Positions 45,186 through 58,481 of a stretch of DNA of 64,000 bases are shown here, in pieces. The notes under the pieces were generated by a model. It worked only from the letters and a program-made list of their open reading frames with translations. It did not search any database and was not told where the DNA came from. Numbering within the stretch: the stretch's first letter is position 1; each line of letters opens with the position of its first letter. This DNA comes from Clytia hemisphaerica (Eukaryota > Cnidaria > Hydrozoa > Leptothecata > Clytiidae), in the NCBI GenBank assembly GCA_902728285.1, contig CACVBU010001196.1, positions 418,109 through 482,108 on the forward strand, written 5' to 3'. A program made the position numbers and the translations under genes.

Positions 45186-45876
45186 AAATCTGTCTCAAAA
45201 TAATTCGCAGCTGGAGACAAAAATGGCTGTAACTTTTGATAGAATTCGAATCAAGTTGCGATTTTGTGCTCGTTAAAAAGATATTCGTGAGTGGAATATT
45301 ATCAAGTAAAAAATTTGAGAAAAAAAAGGAAAATGAAAATGAAAAATGAAGAAGAAAAAATTCAATTTCTTGTAGAAATGTGGTATAATTACCATTTTCA
45401 CATGAGTGATTCTTCAATCTTGGATCATCATCACTGTCAAAAAATTTATCAAAAATATTCATTCAATCAAAAGATATCAAACAAAGTTTATTGCTGGTTG
45501 ACTCTATAAAGAAGTAAAAAACGTTAAAAAACGACAAAAAAAACAGCCTTTTGTTGATCAACCAGCAATAAACTTTGTTTGATATCTTTTGATTGAATGA
45601 ATATTTTTGAAAAAAATTTTCACAGTGATGATGATCTAAGATTGAAGAGTCACTCCTGTGAAAATGGTAATTATACCACATTTCTACAAAAAGTTGATTT
45701 TTTTCTTCTTCATTTTTCATTTTCATTTTCTTTTTTTTTCTCAAATTTTTTACTTGATAATATTCCACTCACGAATATCTTTTTAACGAGCACAAAATCG
45801 CAACTTAATTCGAATTCTATCAAAAGTTACAGCCATTTTTTTCTCCAGCTGCAAATTCTTTCGAGACAGACTATAT
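45186..45876. mobile_element. Foldback element, arms of about 320 bp
   Basis: 45186-45501 is repeated in inverted form at 45557-45876 around a 55-bp centre. Both arms show the same lysine-rich 70-residue frame on opposite strands (EYYQVKNLRKK), a by-product of the palindrome. Arms begin close to CTGTCTC/GAGACAG. No transposase. Confidence 0.8.
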
Positions 45877-46374
45877 AAAAGCTAAAGCTGGATTGGTCGG
45901 GCATGCCCGGTTTTTGAACTTTTTGAAAACGAAAGTGATCAAAATAGTTGAATTCTAACCTAAAAACTGCAATTTTTTTATAAACAGATGAGTATTGGCT
46001 TCTTAACTATCCATATGTTCTGTATTTTATCAAGATTTATCTCACAAACTTCCACAATAACAATTTTTTTGCCAAATTTAGGTTGAAAAGTATGGTTACT
46101 TTGAAGCAAAACTAAATAGTGTTGAAGGTTTCTGTGACATATAATGTACATATCTACGGAAAGCTAAAAGATTGAAAATTTCATTGGAGTATTAAAAAAT
46201 TTCAAAATAATCCACAATTTTCCACAATAATTAATCATATTATACCCGAAATAACAAAATGTGAAACTCACAGCATAACTCCCGAGCATTGCACGGACCG
46301 ACGAGGTCTTTGTTTTCTGCCGAACACTTTTTTAGCTAAACACTTTTCGAAGTTAAAAGTTGTTTTGTGGAGGC
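45877..46374. other. Spacer, no supported gene
   Basis: AT-rich sequence between a foldback and a long-TIR element. Nothing recognisable. Confidence 0.4.
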
Positions 46375-46993
46375 AGTTGAGTGAATAATTTATAAGAATC
46401 GTGCAAATTGTGATAAAAGTATGAAATTTGGCACAGAGGTCAAGAATGATCAACTGATCAAAATTTTCAAGGGAGACAAGTGCCAAATGTCATGTGTCAC
46501 TCCCTGTCAGCATTTGTTGACAAACAAATATGTCACCCCAAAACCTGTCATATTATATATCGTTGGAATGTTATACATCGTTGGAAAGCTAATTTAAAAC
46601 TGAACAACTTTTTTGCCTACAAAAATCTACTTAAATGTACCCAATAAGAGTCAAAACCGATTGAAGTCAAATCATTGTTTTCATGATTTTTTATTAAATA
46701 ATATTGTTTGTATAGTTTAAAATAAATAAATACATCAATACAGAATGAGACCGACAAAAAGCAGCCAGAAGAGCGTTTCTCCTTCTCCGCCTTTCACTCA
46801 AAGCAGAAAGAAAATTATCCTGTAACGTTTAAAACCCATTCAGCTTTATTACCAGTTTTTCTAGAATCTGTCAACTCCCCTGCAATGGTCAAACACTGCA
46901 TGGAAATCATCCAAAACCTTACTAACCATCTCAATCGATCACAAAGCCAAACGATCATCACAGGAGATCAGCCAGTGTACGCAACGCAAGCAA

Positions 46994-49880
46994 GTGCAAT
47001 GGATGTATCCGGACCAATTTGAAAAAGTTCTTTGGATGATGGATCCATTACAAATCGAGATGGCCTTCTTAGATGCAATCGGTGACTGGTTTGAAGGATC
47101 CGGCTGGGCAGATGTTTTTGAAAGGGCAAAAATCCAAACAACAGGGAGAACCGAGAGCTTCCTCAAGGGAACGAAAGTCAAGAGGACGGGGTACGCACAC
47201 CAAGTTTCCCTTGCATCATTTTTCCATTTGTCGAAGTTGTCATTTCAAAAGCAAAGTGTCTTCAAAGATAATGGCAAATGGAAAGCAGCGCGAAGGGAAG
47301 AATCGGCAAATGCTGACTTTTGGTTTACCGCAATCGAGATGGAAACTCTATATTTCCTGTTCATTAAATCCATTCGAGAAGCAGACTTCGATTCCTTTTT
47401 GCAGTGCCTTAAAGCAATGATGCCTTGGTTCTTCGCACTTGACCATACCCACTACTCACGTTGGCTTTCTGTATTCGTTCAAGATTCACGGACAAGATCA
47501 AGCACACGGACAAAACAACAAAGTTCTGAAGACGGATGGTGGAATCATTGGAATACTTGACAACCCAAAAGCTTTACTGAAATGGGCTGTCAGTGGACCA
47601 GTCATTGCGGAGATGTTGAGCGAAAAAGAAGAAGATTGCATGCCAGAGAAACACTATGAAGACACGAAGAGCTTTGAGGAAACTTTCCGCAAGGATAGGT
47701 CAGCATTCGTATCATCTTTTCAAGAGTATGGGAATCCCTTTGAAGAGCAGGAAAAGAATCTAATGCATTTAACTTCACGACACGTTTTCGATGACAGTAC
47801 AACCAAATCAGCCAGAGATTTGATCAGTATGCTTCTTTCGTGAAGAAAAGATTAGTAGACAGGAGCTCGTCACTCTACGAAAATCTACCACGAAACAAAT
47901 TACTTCTTTTCCGTCAAAAACATACAATGAAGGCATCCAAAACTAAACAGAAATTGGCGACTTTAAATACTGAAAGAAGATCATACGCCAATCTTTATGT
48001 GGCCTGTCAGTCGAGAGAAGGTGATCTCGAAAATTTCTTTGCCCACGAAAATCATTCTTTTCTGATTTCTATTCCTGAATACGGGAAACTCAGAAAGGCA
48101 ACGTCGAAATCAGATTTCGTCCAATGCTTACAAAGGTCGAAGTTAAGCATGAGGCACCATATGTAACTATGAAAGTTATTGATGGGGCAGCTTTTGTCAA
48201 CATGAACCGTCCACAAACATCCAACACATATGGAAACTTTTGCAAAGATGAGTTGACCAGTAAATTGAGAATAGCTTCACAAAACATCCAGAGGCTAGAC
48301 GTCGTCTTTGACGTGTACAAGCAACGAAGTTTGAAGAGCCAGACCAGAGAGAACAGAGGAGAAGGTATCCGAATTTCCATCCGTAAAGACACAAAGATCT
48401 ACAAGGATTTCCAGAAATTCATGAGAAACGATACAAACAAAACCGAGCTGTTCACGATGCTTGCTGAGACTGCTGTTGGGGAAATTAATGAGAAAGAAAC
48501 GAACGTCGTCACCACTGTTAGAGATATAATATTGACAATACAAACCTTGCTCCTTGCAACCACGAAGAGGCTGACACGAGAGTTTTCTTGCATGTCCTTG
48601 ATGGTGCCAGAAATGGCTTCAAGAAGGTGTCAATAGTCACTGTTGACACTGATGTCGTTGTCATTGCAATCCAACATTTCGCTGCATTGAACTTGGAAGA
48701 GCTCTGGATTGAATTTGGAGTTGGTAAATCAAGGAAGTATATCTCCATTCACGACTGCACGAATATCTTGGGTGCAAAGATTTGCAGCAGTATATCATTT
48801 TGGCACTTGTTTACCGGGTGTGACACCGTATCATCATTCAATGGCAAAGGAAAGAAGACTGCCTGAAAGGTGTTGAGACTGTTTCAAGAAGGACAAGAAA
48901 CATTTTCAAGGTATGAATGAATGATTTCTTCTATTAAAACTAGTCCACATTTTTATTAAATCTATGTAAAATTAAATCTTTCCTGTCAGTGAATCAAAAT
49001 TTACGAAATAAGTAATGACTTAACTAATTAGGTGAACTAGCTAATTACTAAAAGATAGATGCTAGATGTTATATGTTTTTTTTTTATGAGTTATGTTAGA
49101 TCTGAAGATGCTCTACCATAGAGTAGGGAGAAAATTTATCAATGAATAAATAAATTTTTGTTGTTTCTTGCCTGTGACCCATCCAAATACTCAAGTTTTA
49201 ATAGTGGAAAGGCAATCACTGAAGAGTTTTATAACTAAAAGATACATAAAAACATCTAACTATTTTTTGTTTTACCTTCAGGCTTGCAAGAAACGATTTT
49301 TTGACGGATGAAGATTTAAACGTGATCGAAAGATTCGTCATATTGATGTACGACCCAACAAGTTCTTTGGAAGATGTAAACGAGTGTAGGAAGGAGCTTT
49401 TCACCAAGAAAGCTAAGGCTGTTGAAAACATACCTCCGACAAAGGCCGCCCTGATTCAACAAGCGAAAAGAGCGATGGGCCAAAACATGTAAGTGCATTG
49501 TATTATACACTGTCTATAGATCTGATAATACTAGATCTGTCCTTCTGAGAATCATTTAACAGCATGCTCAACACAGTTTGTATACTTATCTTATAGTACA
49601 TGGTGCCACTCTCTTCTCAAACAACAACCAGAGTATGATCCAGAAGACTGGGGCTTTGTCTTGCAAGATGAAAAGTACGTACCATTATGGATGACACAAC
49701 GCAAAGCATCCAACAAATGTCGCAAACTAATCAAATGTGGTTGCAAAAAAGGTTGTTTTGGTCGGTGTAAATGCAAAAAGGTTGTTTTGGTCGGTGTAAA
49801 TGCAAAAAGGCGGAACTCCCTTGCACAGAGCTTTGCCAATGCGGAGGAAGTTGTCAGAAGCTTTAACATTGAACTACAAT
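46994..49880 (+). pseudogene. Transposon-borne FEN/PIN-like and CXC-type protein, broken
   Basis: Several frames are collinear parts of one protein: 46994-47560 (PLQIEMAFLDAIGDW, GSGWADVFERAK, YAHQVSLASF), 47439-47843 (DGGIIGILDNPKALLKW), 47840-48166 (ANLYVACQSREGDLENFF), 48124-48636 and 48588-48866 (TVDTDVVVIAI, HLFTGCDTVSSFNGKGKK). An intron (48911-49281) leads to 49282-49488 (ILMYDPTSSLEDVNECRKEL), and a second intron (49489-49596) leads to a cysteine-rich end (CGCKKGCFGRCKCKK). DTD plus FTGCD resembles the acidic core of FEN/XPG-type nucleases. Such proteins are abundant, repeat-borne and intron-containing in invertebrates and fish. I think of Academ-like elements but am not certain. At least four frameshifts, plus a 29-bp tandem duplication (49751-49808) inside the cysteine motif, make it inactive. 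Confidence 0.7.
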
Positions 49881-50110
49881 GACATTAACTATATAGTTTA
49901 TTTACATGAACAACTTTCACATTCAAGATTTCAAGATTCTTTTTAAGCTATTTTGGTAAAGCGAAAAAGTAAAGAACATTTTCGTGTCCTAGTCTCTTTA
50001 AACTTGTCACTCTTTGGGTTGACTTTCTTAGCTTTCTTGACAATCAATTTCAAAAACTAAGATCAAGCTGTAGTATTTTCTATCTGGCATCGTACAAGCT
50101 TTTTTTTAAT
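49488..50110. other. Last intron and downstream sequence of the transposon gene
   Basis: Apart from the final coding piece (49597-49880) there is no further frame. The sequence is AT-rich up to the 122-bp repeat. Confidence 0.4.
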
Positions 50111-50113
50111 TAT

Positions 50114-50236
50114 TGCCACCGCAGGAAGCCTAAAGCTTCCGAGGATGGCATTCATAGCTTCACTCGTGAGGGAAAGTTGGGAAAACATCTCATAATTTTG
50201 CGCGCGCGTTTCAGTATTTTAGTTCCGCTTAGCGGA
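50114..50236. repeat. 122-bp repeat with stem-loop, copy 1
   Basis: Begins TATTGCCACCGCAGGAAGCC. A perfect stem GGAAGC/GCTTCC encloses CTAAA, inside an outer TGCCA/TGGCA pairing. It continues CATCTCATAATTTTGCGCGC and ends TTTTAGTTCCGCTT. Copy 2 is at 51285-51405, same orientation. Confidence 0.85.
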
Positions 50237-50366
50237 ACATTATCAATTAACGGTTATTTGATTTCCCGGAATGAAGAGCGATAAGCCGTGTTTTACAGGA
50301 TAGCTCTTTTTTAGCTTGCGCGGCGGACGTTTGTTTCTTCCTATCGTGTCGGAGCTTTCAAACAAT

Positions 50367-50446
50367 GTCAATTGAATTATCTGGTATTTCTTCTATTGAC
50401 TATGTTTCAAACGATCAGCCGATGGCTCTGGCTTTAGGTATAAGGT
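50367..50446 (+). other. Candidate short first exon
   Basis: ATG at 50367 opens 26-27 codons (MSIELSGISSIDYVSNDQ) ending at a good donor AAG|GTAATG, preceded by a locally CpG-rich stretch. It could be the 5' exon of a gene or of a transposon gene. No downstream exon was identified, so this is a suggestion only. Confidence 0.25.
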
Positions 50447-51284
50447 AATGTCAGCGATAAAAAAGGAAAGTTGGTGGACCTGATGTGATGGTGGCAGACA
50501 TCTTGAATTTCTCCCTGTTTCTTTAAATCTGTTTTATTCCAGTTATTAGCACAGTCCAGTAGTCCAATCGCACTACTTTTCTATAAACCCAACAATCCAG
50601 TGTGAGTTTGCTGAAAGGAAAACTAAACAATTTGAATCCTTTTTAGACATTGAGATTGATTTATATTTTCCAGCGAAACAGAACACAGACTGACAGAACA
50701 ACAGTCTGACAGTTATTTATATAGTTTTTTCCATCATCGTTCTAACACTATTGATACAGAACAGCACACAGCTGACAATTAAAAGAATTTTTGAAACTGA
50801 ACTAAAGTATAAAACAAGGCGCCCTATAAAAGGGAAATTCCATAAAGGAAAGTTTGCATTTTGCAAAAATCTATATATACAGTAGTTGACACTCTCTAAT
50901 TCAAATTTCAAGGGATTCTCATCGAATACCACAGCATATTGAATATTGAGAAAGTCTCCCAAATCCCTAAAGTAAATATTGAATTATAGTGTAACACGGG
51001 AAGAAGAAGGCGAAGCGAAGGTTGATTATTGCGATTGGTTTTTGAACGTCGAATCAGTACAATAACCGAAGATCTTGCTGAAAATTTATATAAGTTTTTT
51101 GGAAGAAATCTTTGATATTTGCAATATTTGAGGAGTCAAATTTTGAGTTTCTAATTTGAACGCAACAAAATCGAACATTTGAATTTCAAAATATCTGGCA
51201 TTTTTTTTGTTACTAGAAATCAAATAAGAGAGTGGTTTTTCAAAACCTTTAAAGTGACTTCAAATTTTTATCCAAAACGGGCTT

Positions 51285-51405
51285 ATTGCCACCGCAGGGA
51301 GCCTAAAGCTCCCGAGGATGGCATTCATAGCTTCACGCATAAGGAAGTTTGGCAAACATCTCATAATTTTGCGCGCGTTTTTCAGTATTTTAGTTCCGCT
51401 TGACG
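51285..51405. repeat. 122-bp repeat with stem-loop, copy 2
   Basis: Same structure as copy 1, with stem GGGAGC/GCTCCC, again perfectly paired around CTAAA. Flanking words match copy 1 up to TTAGTTCCGCTT. Confidence 0.85.
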
Positions 51406-53119
51406 GTAGCATTCTTATCCTACGGTCTCTCTATTGTTTTATCATCATCAAAAAGACTTTTCCGGAGTTATTTTGATCTGATTACTCATTTTGAAATCTC
51501 AGTTTGTCTTTTCCTATCCCTGGAGAGTTAATGAATCTAAGGAAATTCCCTTTTCTGGGAAATTCCCTTTTTATACCACAAGTAGTTATTAGCGCTCTTC
51601 ATAGGTTAAAAATATTACTCTACTCATAGTATTTGAACAGTTATGTTGCTAAACTTGTACATATGAAGAGCAGTATCTTCAGATATACGCTTTTTATAGG
51701 AAAAACCAGTAAGTCATATGAGTCTGGTTGGGCCGCTCTTAATTCTATATGAGTTTTTCAGGCTTAAATGTCAATATTAATGAAAATGGAAACCTGTACT
51801 TCTTAGTAAATTTCTGAAATCTGAGGCTCAGATTCTTCTTAATTTGTTCTTAGGTTTTGGCCAAATTTCAGCCTCGTATTCTTATGAAATTGTTCTTATA
51901 AAAAACGTGTAAGACAAGGCACGGACGTCACTCTAAGTAGACTGTAAATCACTCCCTTGACACATTTGTTAGCATTTGAAAGAACTTTGTCTCAGATGAG
52001 AGGTCACTCTTAATAAAAATTACTGTAGGGCTAAGATCATTCCTTTTGAACGCAAATTCAACTCTATGTGTCCGTTTTGCTGCGGTGGCACCTTAATGAA
52101 AGTTATGGCTAGTATAACTTTTATAATTTTGTATAACTTTATATGAACAATTGAAAAAACTCTGTTTTCAGGTAACTAATTTCAGATTTTGAAGGTGTTG
52201 CTTTATGTATATTTACTCTTATTGGGTACATCTAAGTAGATTTTTGTAGGCAAGAAAGTTGTTCAGTTTTAAATTAGCTTTCCAACGATGTATAACATGA
52301 TGGGTTTTGAGGAACTTGAAAAATCACTAAAATTGATGACGTCATTTTTTAATCTAAAATCGACATTTGCTCTTATTGGGTACATTTTCTGAAGTTGGTG
52401 TAAGCAAAAAAGTTGTTCAGAATTTAACTAGTTTTCCAGCAATATATAATATGACAGGTTTTGGGGTGACATATTTGTTTGTCAACAAATGCTGACAGGG
52501 AGTGACACATGACATTTGGCACTTGTCTCCCTTGAAAATTTTGATCAGTTGATCATTCTTGACCTCTGTGCCAAATTTCATGCTTTTATCACAATTTGCA
52601 CGATTTTTCTTTTAACTGACTCCACTATCCGTCAAACTGAATAAAGTTGAATATGATGGCCAGTATTTGAGTTCTACGATATTGCAAAGTTTAAGCATGA
52701 TGATAGTTGTACGTTATGTAGATTGCACCGACTAAAAGAACACAAGTTTCCACCACAATGAAACAATCCAGGATTTTTGACCTTGATACTTAAGTTGCAA
52801 TTGCTAAAGAGAATGGTTTCATACTGCTGGAATTATTGTCAAAAAAATAGCAAAAATTGCTTTGTTGGACAAGGACAATGTTATAACACTTTTGTTTAAC
52901 TGTAAAATATCATCTCTCTTGGATGTTACAGGTTTATCAAAGAGACATACCGCAGGGATCGTTCTTTCAAAGTCTTCCAGTCATTTTAACAGCTAATAAC
53001 ATTGAAATTGTGCTAAGATCTGAAAGAAGCTAAAATTTGCATAGGAAATGATGATTTCCGTGAACTAATTGAATACAAGGTTGAAGGGTTTGAGTCTTTT
53101 TTACCGAATGGATATTTAG

Positions 53120-54736
53120 CACAGGAAAAAATTTTCGATTTCCAAGGTTGGAAATTTCAAGTTTTCTTAGTTGGAAAAAAGATAAAATCCAATGGAAAAT
53201 CCAACCTGAAAATGTGGGACATTGTCCAAGGTTGGAAATGTTGCATTTTCCATGGCTTGGAATTTTTGAAAATTCAGTTGGAAAAAAGCCAAAATCCAAG
53301 CTTAAACAAGGTTGGAATTTTTAAAAAATTCAGTTGGAAAAAAGCCAAAATCCAAGCTTATAGGTTGGAACTTTCCAAAATCGAGGTTGAAAAAAGCCAA
53401 AATTCAAACTTAAACAAGGTTGGAATTTTCGAAAATCGCGGTTGAAAAAAGCGAAAATCCAAACTTTAACAAGGTTGGAATTTTTTTAAATTCAGTTGGA
53501 AAACAAGGTTGGAATTTTCGAAAATCTAGGTTGAAAAAAGCCAAAATCCAAATTTAACAAGGTTGGAATTTTCGAAAATCTAGGTTGAAAAAAGCCAAAA
53601 TCCAAAAAGTGATGACAGAGATGTGGAAAAAAGATCTCAAGCAAGGTTATTGTTTTTGTGAACAGTCACTCGCTAGCCTAGGCTCGATGGCTCCCGGTCA
53701 ATCTCTCGTTATTGTTCGCACAGATACGTGGTTGATCTTAGATCACTCACACAGCTCAGCAGGGCGCTATTTGAAACTATGACACAAGTACCCTATGTGC
53801 TTCACTGTGCGAACTCACTGCGATTGACCGAGGCCGCTCCGAAGCGACGCCTCACCTGACGGAAACTTACAGCTTGACTGCTCACACTATAGTCTAATAT
53901 CCAGGTTTGCTTTACATCAAAACAGTTTTGAGCGAAAAATCGCTTGTGGTTTTCTCAAAGGAGCATGCGCAGAAAATGGTTAGAAAAACGTAATTTCCAC
54001 ATGGATTTTTAAAGTTTTCCAAACCGTTTGGAGAAACACAAATTTCCAACCCAAAAAGTCTAGTTTTCCAATCGAAAGGGTTTCAATTTCATAAAAATGT
54101 AATTTCCACATGGATTTTTAACGTTTTCCAAACTGTTCGGAGAAACACAAATTTCCAACCCAAAAAGTCTAGTTTTCCAATCGAAAGAGTTTCAATTTCA
54201 TAAAAATGTAATTTCCACATGGATTTTTAACGTTTTCCAAACTGTTTGGAGAAATACAAATTTCCAACCCAAAAAGTCTAGTTTTCCAAGAAAGGGTCTC
54301 GAGGGTCTCAATCTTAGAAAAATGTAATTTCCACATGGATTTTTAACGTTTTCCAAACTGTTTGGGAGAAACACAAATTTCCGACCCAAAAAGTCTAGTT
54401 TTTCAACCTCAGGTATCAAATTTACAAAAATATGTATTTTCACATCGATTTTTGACCTTTTTTTTCACTTTCCAAACTGTTTGGAAAATAAAAATTTCCC
54501 ACCCAAAAAGTCATGTTTTCCAACCAGCCTTGGAAAATTGTCATTTCTACATTGTTTTTTTTTCACTTGATTTTTCAAGCGCATTGGTTTATTCTACAAA
54601 ACCTATGGGTAATTTACGTTTTCCAAATCACTTTAAAGTAATCGCTCAAATTTCCAACCTTCAATTATAAAACCAAAATTTCCAACCCAAAAATATCGAA
54701 TTTCCAACCTTGGAAATCGAACATTTTTTCCTGTGT
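53120..54736. mobile_element. Non-autonomous element of GGTTGGAAATTT words, copy A
   Basis: Ends with inverted CACAGGAAAAAAT...TCGATTTCCAAGGTTGGAAA, flanked by TAG on both sides (53117-53119, 54737-54739). Both flanks inside are long arrays of GGTTGGAATTTTCGAAAATC or TTTCCAAACTGTTTGGAGAA words. The centre (about 53640-53960) is not repetitive and is CG-richer. No transposase frame. Confidence 0.7.
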
Positions 54737-54739
54737 AGA

Positions 54740-55490
54740 GGACCAGCAACTAAATGTTATGACCATTAACTCACTTATCATTCGAGCTTCAAGTTGTGAG
54801 GTTCTTCTTTCCAAAAGCCATGGACCAAATCGATGTGAGTTTTGTTCGAAGCATAGGAGAGCATTACTCAAAGTCAATCGAAAGCTTCCAAGCATTACAT
54901 TTTATATTCTCTTTGTTTTAACTGGTGGTGGTGGGTGTTGTACAGTATTTATTGTTACATACAGATGACAGATAACTGATAAACTTTTTTTATATACCTA
55001 CATATATTTATATTAGATATATTTTAAATGCTAACCATTTTCAAATCGTCAAAATTTTCAAATCTGATTATTCATGCATTTCTTTTTGAAATTGTCTTTC
55101 TTGCAGTTTGCTTTGACATATCAATACATGGATCATGGATATTAAAACTCTTATATTTTCAGTTTTTAAGATATAAGAAAGTTTTGAAGAAAATAGGCAT
55201 ATAGTTTCATGTTTGAAATATACAGCTACAATTCAGCTTCAGAGATATTTTTATAAATGATTTTAGAAAAAAAAGAATTTCTGTTATTATTGAGTTCAGT
55301 CCGAGTCCGAACAAAGCTCGTCTTTTTTCGTTGTTATTCTCTCGTAAACGTCAATAAAAAAAAAGAGAAAATAACGCACTCCCATTGGTCCATTCATAAT
55401 AGAGCGCAAATCAATAGCTATTATTATGGCACCACACATCGAAAAATAGGGAAAAATTTTGTTCTCTCTCCAACTTTAGTTTTTATATTC
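54740..55490. other. Spacer with a short cysteine-containing frame
   Basis: A 69-codon plus frame (54759-54968) contains RCEFCSKHRRALLK, which recalls the C-x2-C motif of THAP/P-type transposases but is too short to call. Otherwise AT-rich without a gene. Confidence 0.3.
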
Positions 55491-55494
55491 TCTT

Positions 55495-56035
55495 TGGTTA
55501 TTGCTTTGATTCTTATTAAAGTAGTTGCTTATAAGAAAAATGACAATGCTCATATTATGCGCCGTCCCTTATTTACTTTGTAAAAACTAATAACCGAAGG
55601 ATATATTACCGTCTATCAACAGTTGTTGCTTTGATTCTTATAAAGTAGTTGCTTATAGTAAAAATAAATATGCTCATATTATACCCCGTCCCTTATTTAC
55701 TTTGTAAAAACTAAAATCAATAGGTATATCACCGTCTATCAAGAGTTATTGATTTGATTCTTATAAAGATGATGCTTACGAGAAAAATAGTCATATCCAT
55801 TTTAGGCGCTATTCCATGTTTGCTTTGAAAGAACCAATCACCGAAAGCTAAAAGTTAGTGGTTGAAAAGTTATAGATCATTTTCTTATGAAGATGATGTT
55901 TAAAAAAAAATAATTATTTTCATTTAAGGCCCTATTCCATGTCTGCTTTGAAAGAACCAATCACCCAATGCTAAAAGTTGTTGGTTCAAAAGTTATGGAT
56001 ATTTTTCTTATAAAGTTGATGCTTATAAGATATTA
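55495..56035. repeat. Tandem repeat of about 124 bp, second block
   Basis: Four to five units homologous to 44715-45175. The first two units align collinearly for more than 200 bp with units 1-2 of that block. Later units are more diverged. Confidence 0.8.
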
Positions 56036-56110
56036 CTTCTTGTATTTGATAGATATTCGCTAAAATACCTAAGTCCAAAAAAGGTACCATTGATTTTGAA
56101 GATCGTGTTT

Positions 56111-56273
56111 TACATATCTGCGCAGAAATTTAATTACATATCTGCGCAGCTCGAAATTACATAGTTGCGCAAAATAATTACATATTTGCGCAGAAATTAC
56201 ATATCTTCGCAAAATAATTACATATATGCGCAGAAATTACATATCTGCGCAAAAATTACACATCTGCGCATAA
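56111..56273. repeat. About eight copies of ATTACATATCTGCGCAGAA
   Basis: Units of 18-24 bp, each with the 6-bp palindrome TGCGCA (one TTCGCA) after ACATA-T. Spacing is irregular. It adjoins the 56288 direct repeat. Confidence 0.8.
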
Positions 56274-56287
56274 CAGATGTAATGAAT

Positions 56288-56526
56288 TATGTAGTTAATG
56301 TGTGTGATATGAAATTTGAGGTCGAAATAAATCTTTTACAGTTTTCTAAATTTAGATGAAATTAAAAAATATGTCCTTTTTATTGATTCTTTTATTGTTG
56401 ACTTGTTAAAGGGATAATGATGGTTTGAGACCATTTGGGCTTGATACCTACTTCCATGGTAAAAACCCTTACAGTATTTTTATCAAGATATTCTAGTTAC
56501 ATTTTTTTTGATTCTTATAACATCTT
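56288..56526. repeat. 240-bp direct repeat, copy A
   Basis: About 85-90% identical to 58482-58705, including GTTAATGTGTGTGATATGAA, AAAGGGATAATGATGGTTTG and GATTCTTATAACATCTTGT. Same orientation, 2.2 kb apart. Confidence 0.8.
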
Positions 56527-57145
56527 GTGCTATTTCCGCTATATTTTGAAAAAAATATCCGGAAATCTGAATATCTTATACGATTTCGGATGATAGTACC
56601 GGCATGCGAATACACCTTTCCCGAGTTTATTTCGACTTTTTGAAAAATACTATTCCAAAACCCTGCTCTACTTGCATTTAATTTAGAAAGATTCTATTAC
56701 GAAATACAAAATCAACAAAAAAAAAATTATGTTAAAAGCTCTTCCGGTTCTTGAGATATTTCAATTTTAAAGTTTTTTCTTAAACAAAAGTATCCCATGG
56801 AAACGGCATAGAAACGAGGCCCGGTAGGATAAAATATCTTTTAAGAGAGGTTTGACTGTAAAAACAAAGGAATTAAAACAGCCATAAAAAAGGAACTGAA
56901 AAAGCTTTTGATCTCAAATTTTCAGAATGACTTTGTATCACCAAAAGCTTTAAAAGTTCTCGTTTCAAACTGGAGAGGTCGAAAAAAATCGATAAACTTG
57001 GGAAAGGTGTATAGTCCAGGGAAAGTGTGCTAAAAATGAAAACAATTGTGCGTTTTTGACTAGAAAGCATGAAATTTGGTACAGTGGTACCTTAGGGGGT
57101 AAGAAACATTTTAAGCCTCTGACCCACTTCCGGAACACCTGTTTG

Positions 57146-57486
57146 TGTATTTTACAGACCAGAATGCCTCCCAGGCAAGACAAAAAATTTTTATCTTCAA
57201 AGCATATCATATGATATATCGTTGGAAAGGTTTTCTCACACTGATTCTAAAAAACATCACAACATATATCTGAAAATGGACTGGGTCCGAGTTATAAGCT
57301 ACGGAAGTAATTTACAGACCAGTCTGCATGCCGGAAAAAAATTTTTATTTTTGTTCCAAAACATGTCATATCATATACTGTTGGAAAGGTTTTTTCATAC
57401 TGATTCTAAAAATCATCATGATATGTATGTGAAAATGGACTAGGTCCGAGGTATGGGCCAGGAACCATTCTGGTCTGTAAAATACT
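57146..57486. repeat. Inverted repeat with inner tandem units
   Basis: GTATTTTACAGACCAGAATG at 57147-57166 is matched in inverted form by CATTCTGGTCTGTAAAATAC at 57467-57486. Inside are two units sharing CATATCATATNNTGTTGGAAAGG. An extra inverted match (ACTGATTCTAAAAAACATCA) reaches 57550. Probably a small foldback or TE remnant. Confidence 0.6.
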
Positions 57487-57559
57487 CTCATGGCCTATAA
57501 CTTGGACCCAGTCCATTTTAAGATGCATGTTGTGATGTTTTTTAGAATCAGTGTAAAAA

Positions 57560-58481
57560 TAGTATTCCTGATTTTTAATAAGATGACTTTATTTTAATCG
57601 ATTACATTTATTTTTATTCATATGAACATACGGTGATTGGCGACAATATAGGGACCGAATAACCCATCAAGCTATGGAGGGGAACGGGGGGAGAACGAAA
57701 CGGAACAGAAGAAGACAATAACAGATTTATTATTTTATTAACGAACCAAGGTTTCTTTGTCCTACCAAAAGATCAGTCAGATTGGCGAACCAGACTGACC
57801 CCTGTAGCCTCGAGGGAGGTAAGTTTTTAGTCCATGGAAGATGCTCATTAGATCGCAGAGTCCCTTAGGTTATGTTTAATTATGAAAACAACGAAACGGA
57901 AGAGATATCGAAGAATTCAAACGCAACAAAAGTCTTGAAATTGTTGAACATATTGAATGATTCATAGACTTAACGAAAGACTTATCGATTGTAAAACGTA
58001 CAGAATATCACCGAAGAATCAGTTAAATACATATTTGTGATTTATCTTAGTGTATCTATTATGACCGTCTAAATTTGTCATTTACAGTTTATATATATTA
58101 TTTATATTTGTCTTTGTTTATTAACTATGTAATTCTCATTGTACAGTACGGGCCTCGCGTTACAAAGATAATCCAATTGTCTCCAAGAGAAAGTATCATG
58201 TTTAATGTTTGGAATTTTGTGTACTGATAAGGAGTAAAAGTTAAGATGTACCAAAAATTCAAAATACTACAAGAGCATGTGACATATGACCCGTGTGTTT
58301 TTCAAACAAAATTTCTAAATAGAGGGGCAAACTAAAGGCTTCACTTTTTCTTGCTTGAGAAAGTTTGAAGATTCCTCTCTTGCCTCTTGCCTCTCGGGGC
58401 TTCAAATTCAATGACCTGCATATGTTTAATATTTTTTGTCGAGATATTTTGCCTTTGTTATAAATATCAGATGTAATAAAG
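57560..58481. other. Spacer, no supported gene
   Basis: AT-rich. A short G-rich stretch at 57670-57715 and a CpG-containing stretch at 57775-57825 could belong to an old retroelement, but nothing can be named. Confidence 0.35.

Larger units (their letters stand above)
46375..52620 (+). mobile_element. Long-TIR DNA transposon carrying a cysteine-rich transposase pseudogene
   Basis: The left end (about 46375-46660) and right end (about 52190-52620) are inverted copies. Shared blocks include GTGCAAATTGTGATAAAAG, GGCACAGAGGTCAAGAATG and TGTCACTCCCTGTCAGCATT. The right end has about 180 bp more, as if the left suffered a deletion. Repeated words such as CATCGTTGGAAAGCTAATTT and TGTACCCAATAAGAG lie inside the TIRs. 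The only gene-like content is the pseudogene 46994-49880. The exact termini and target duplication were not resolved. Confidence 0.65.
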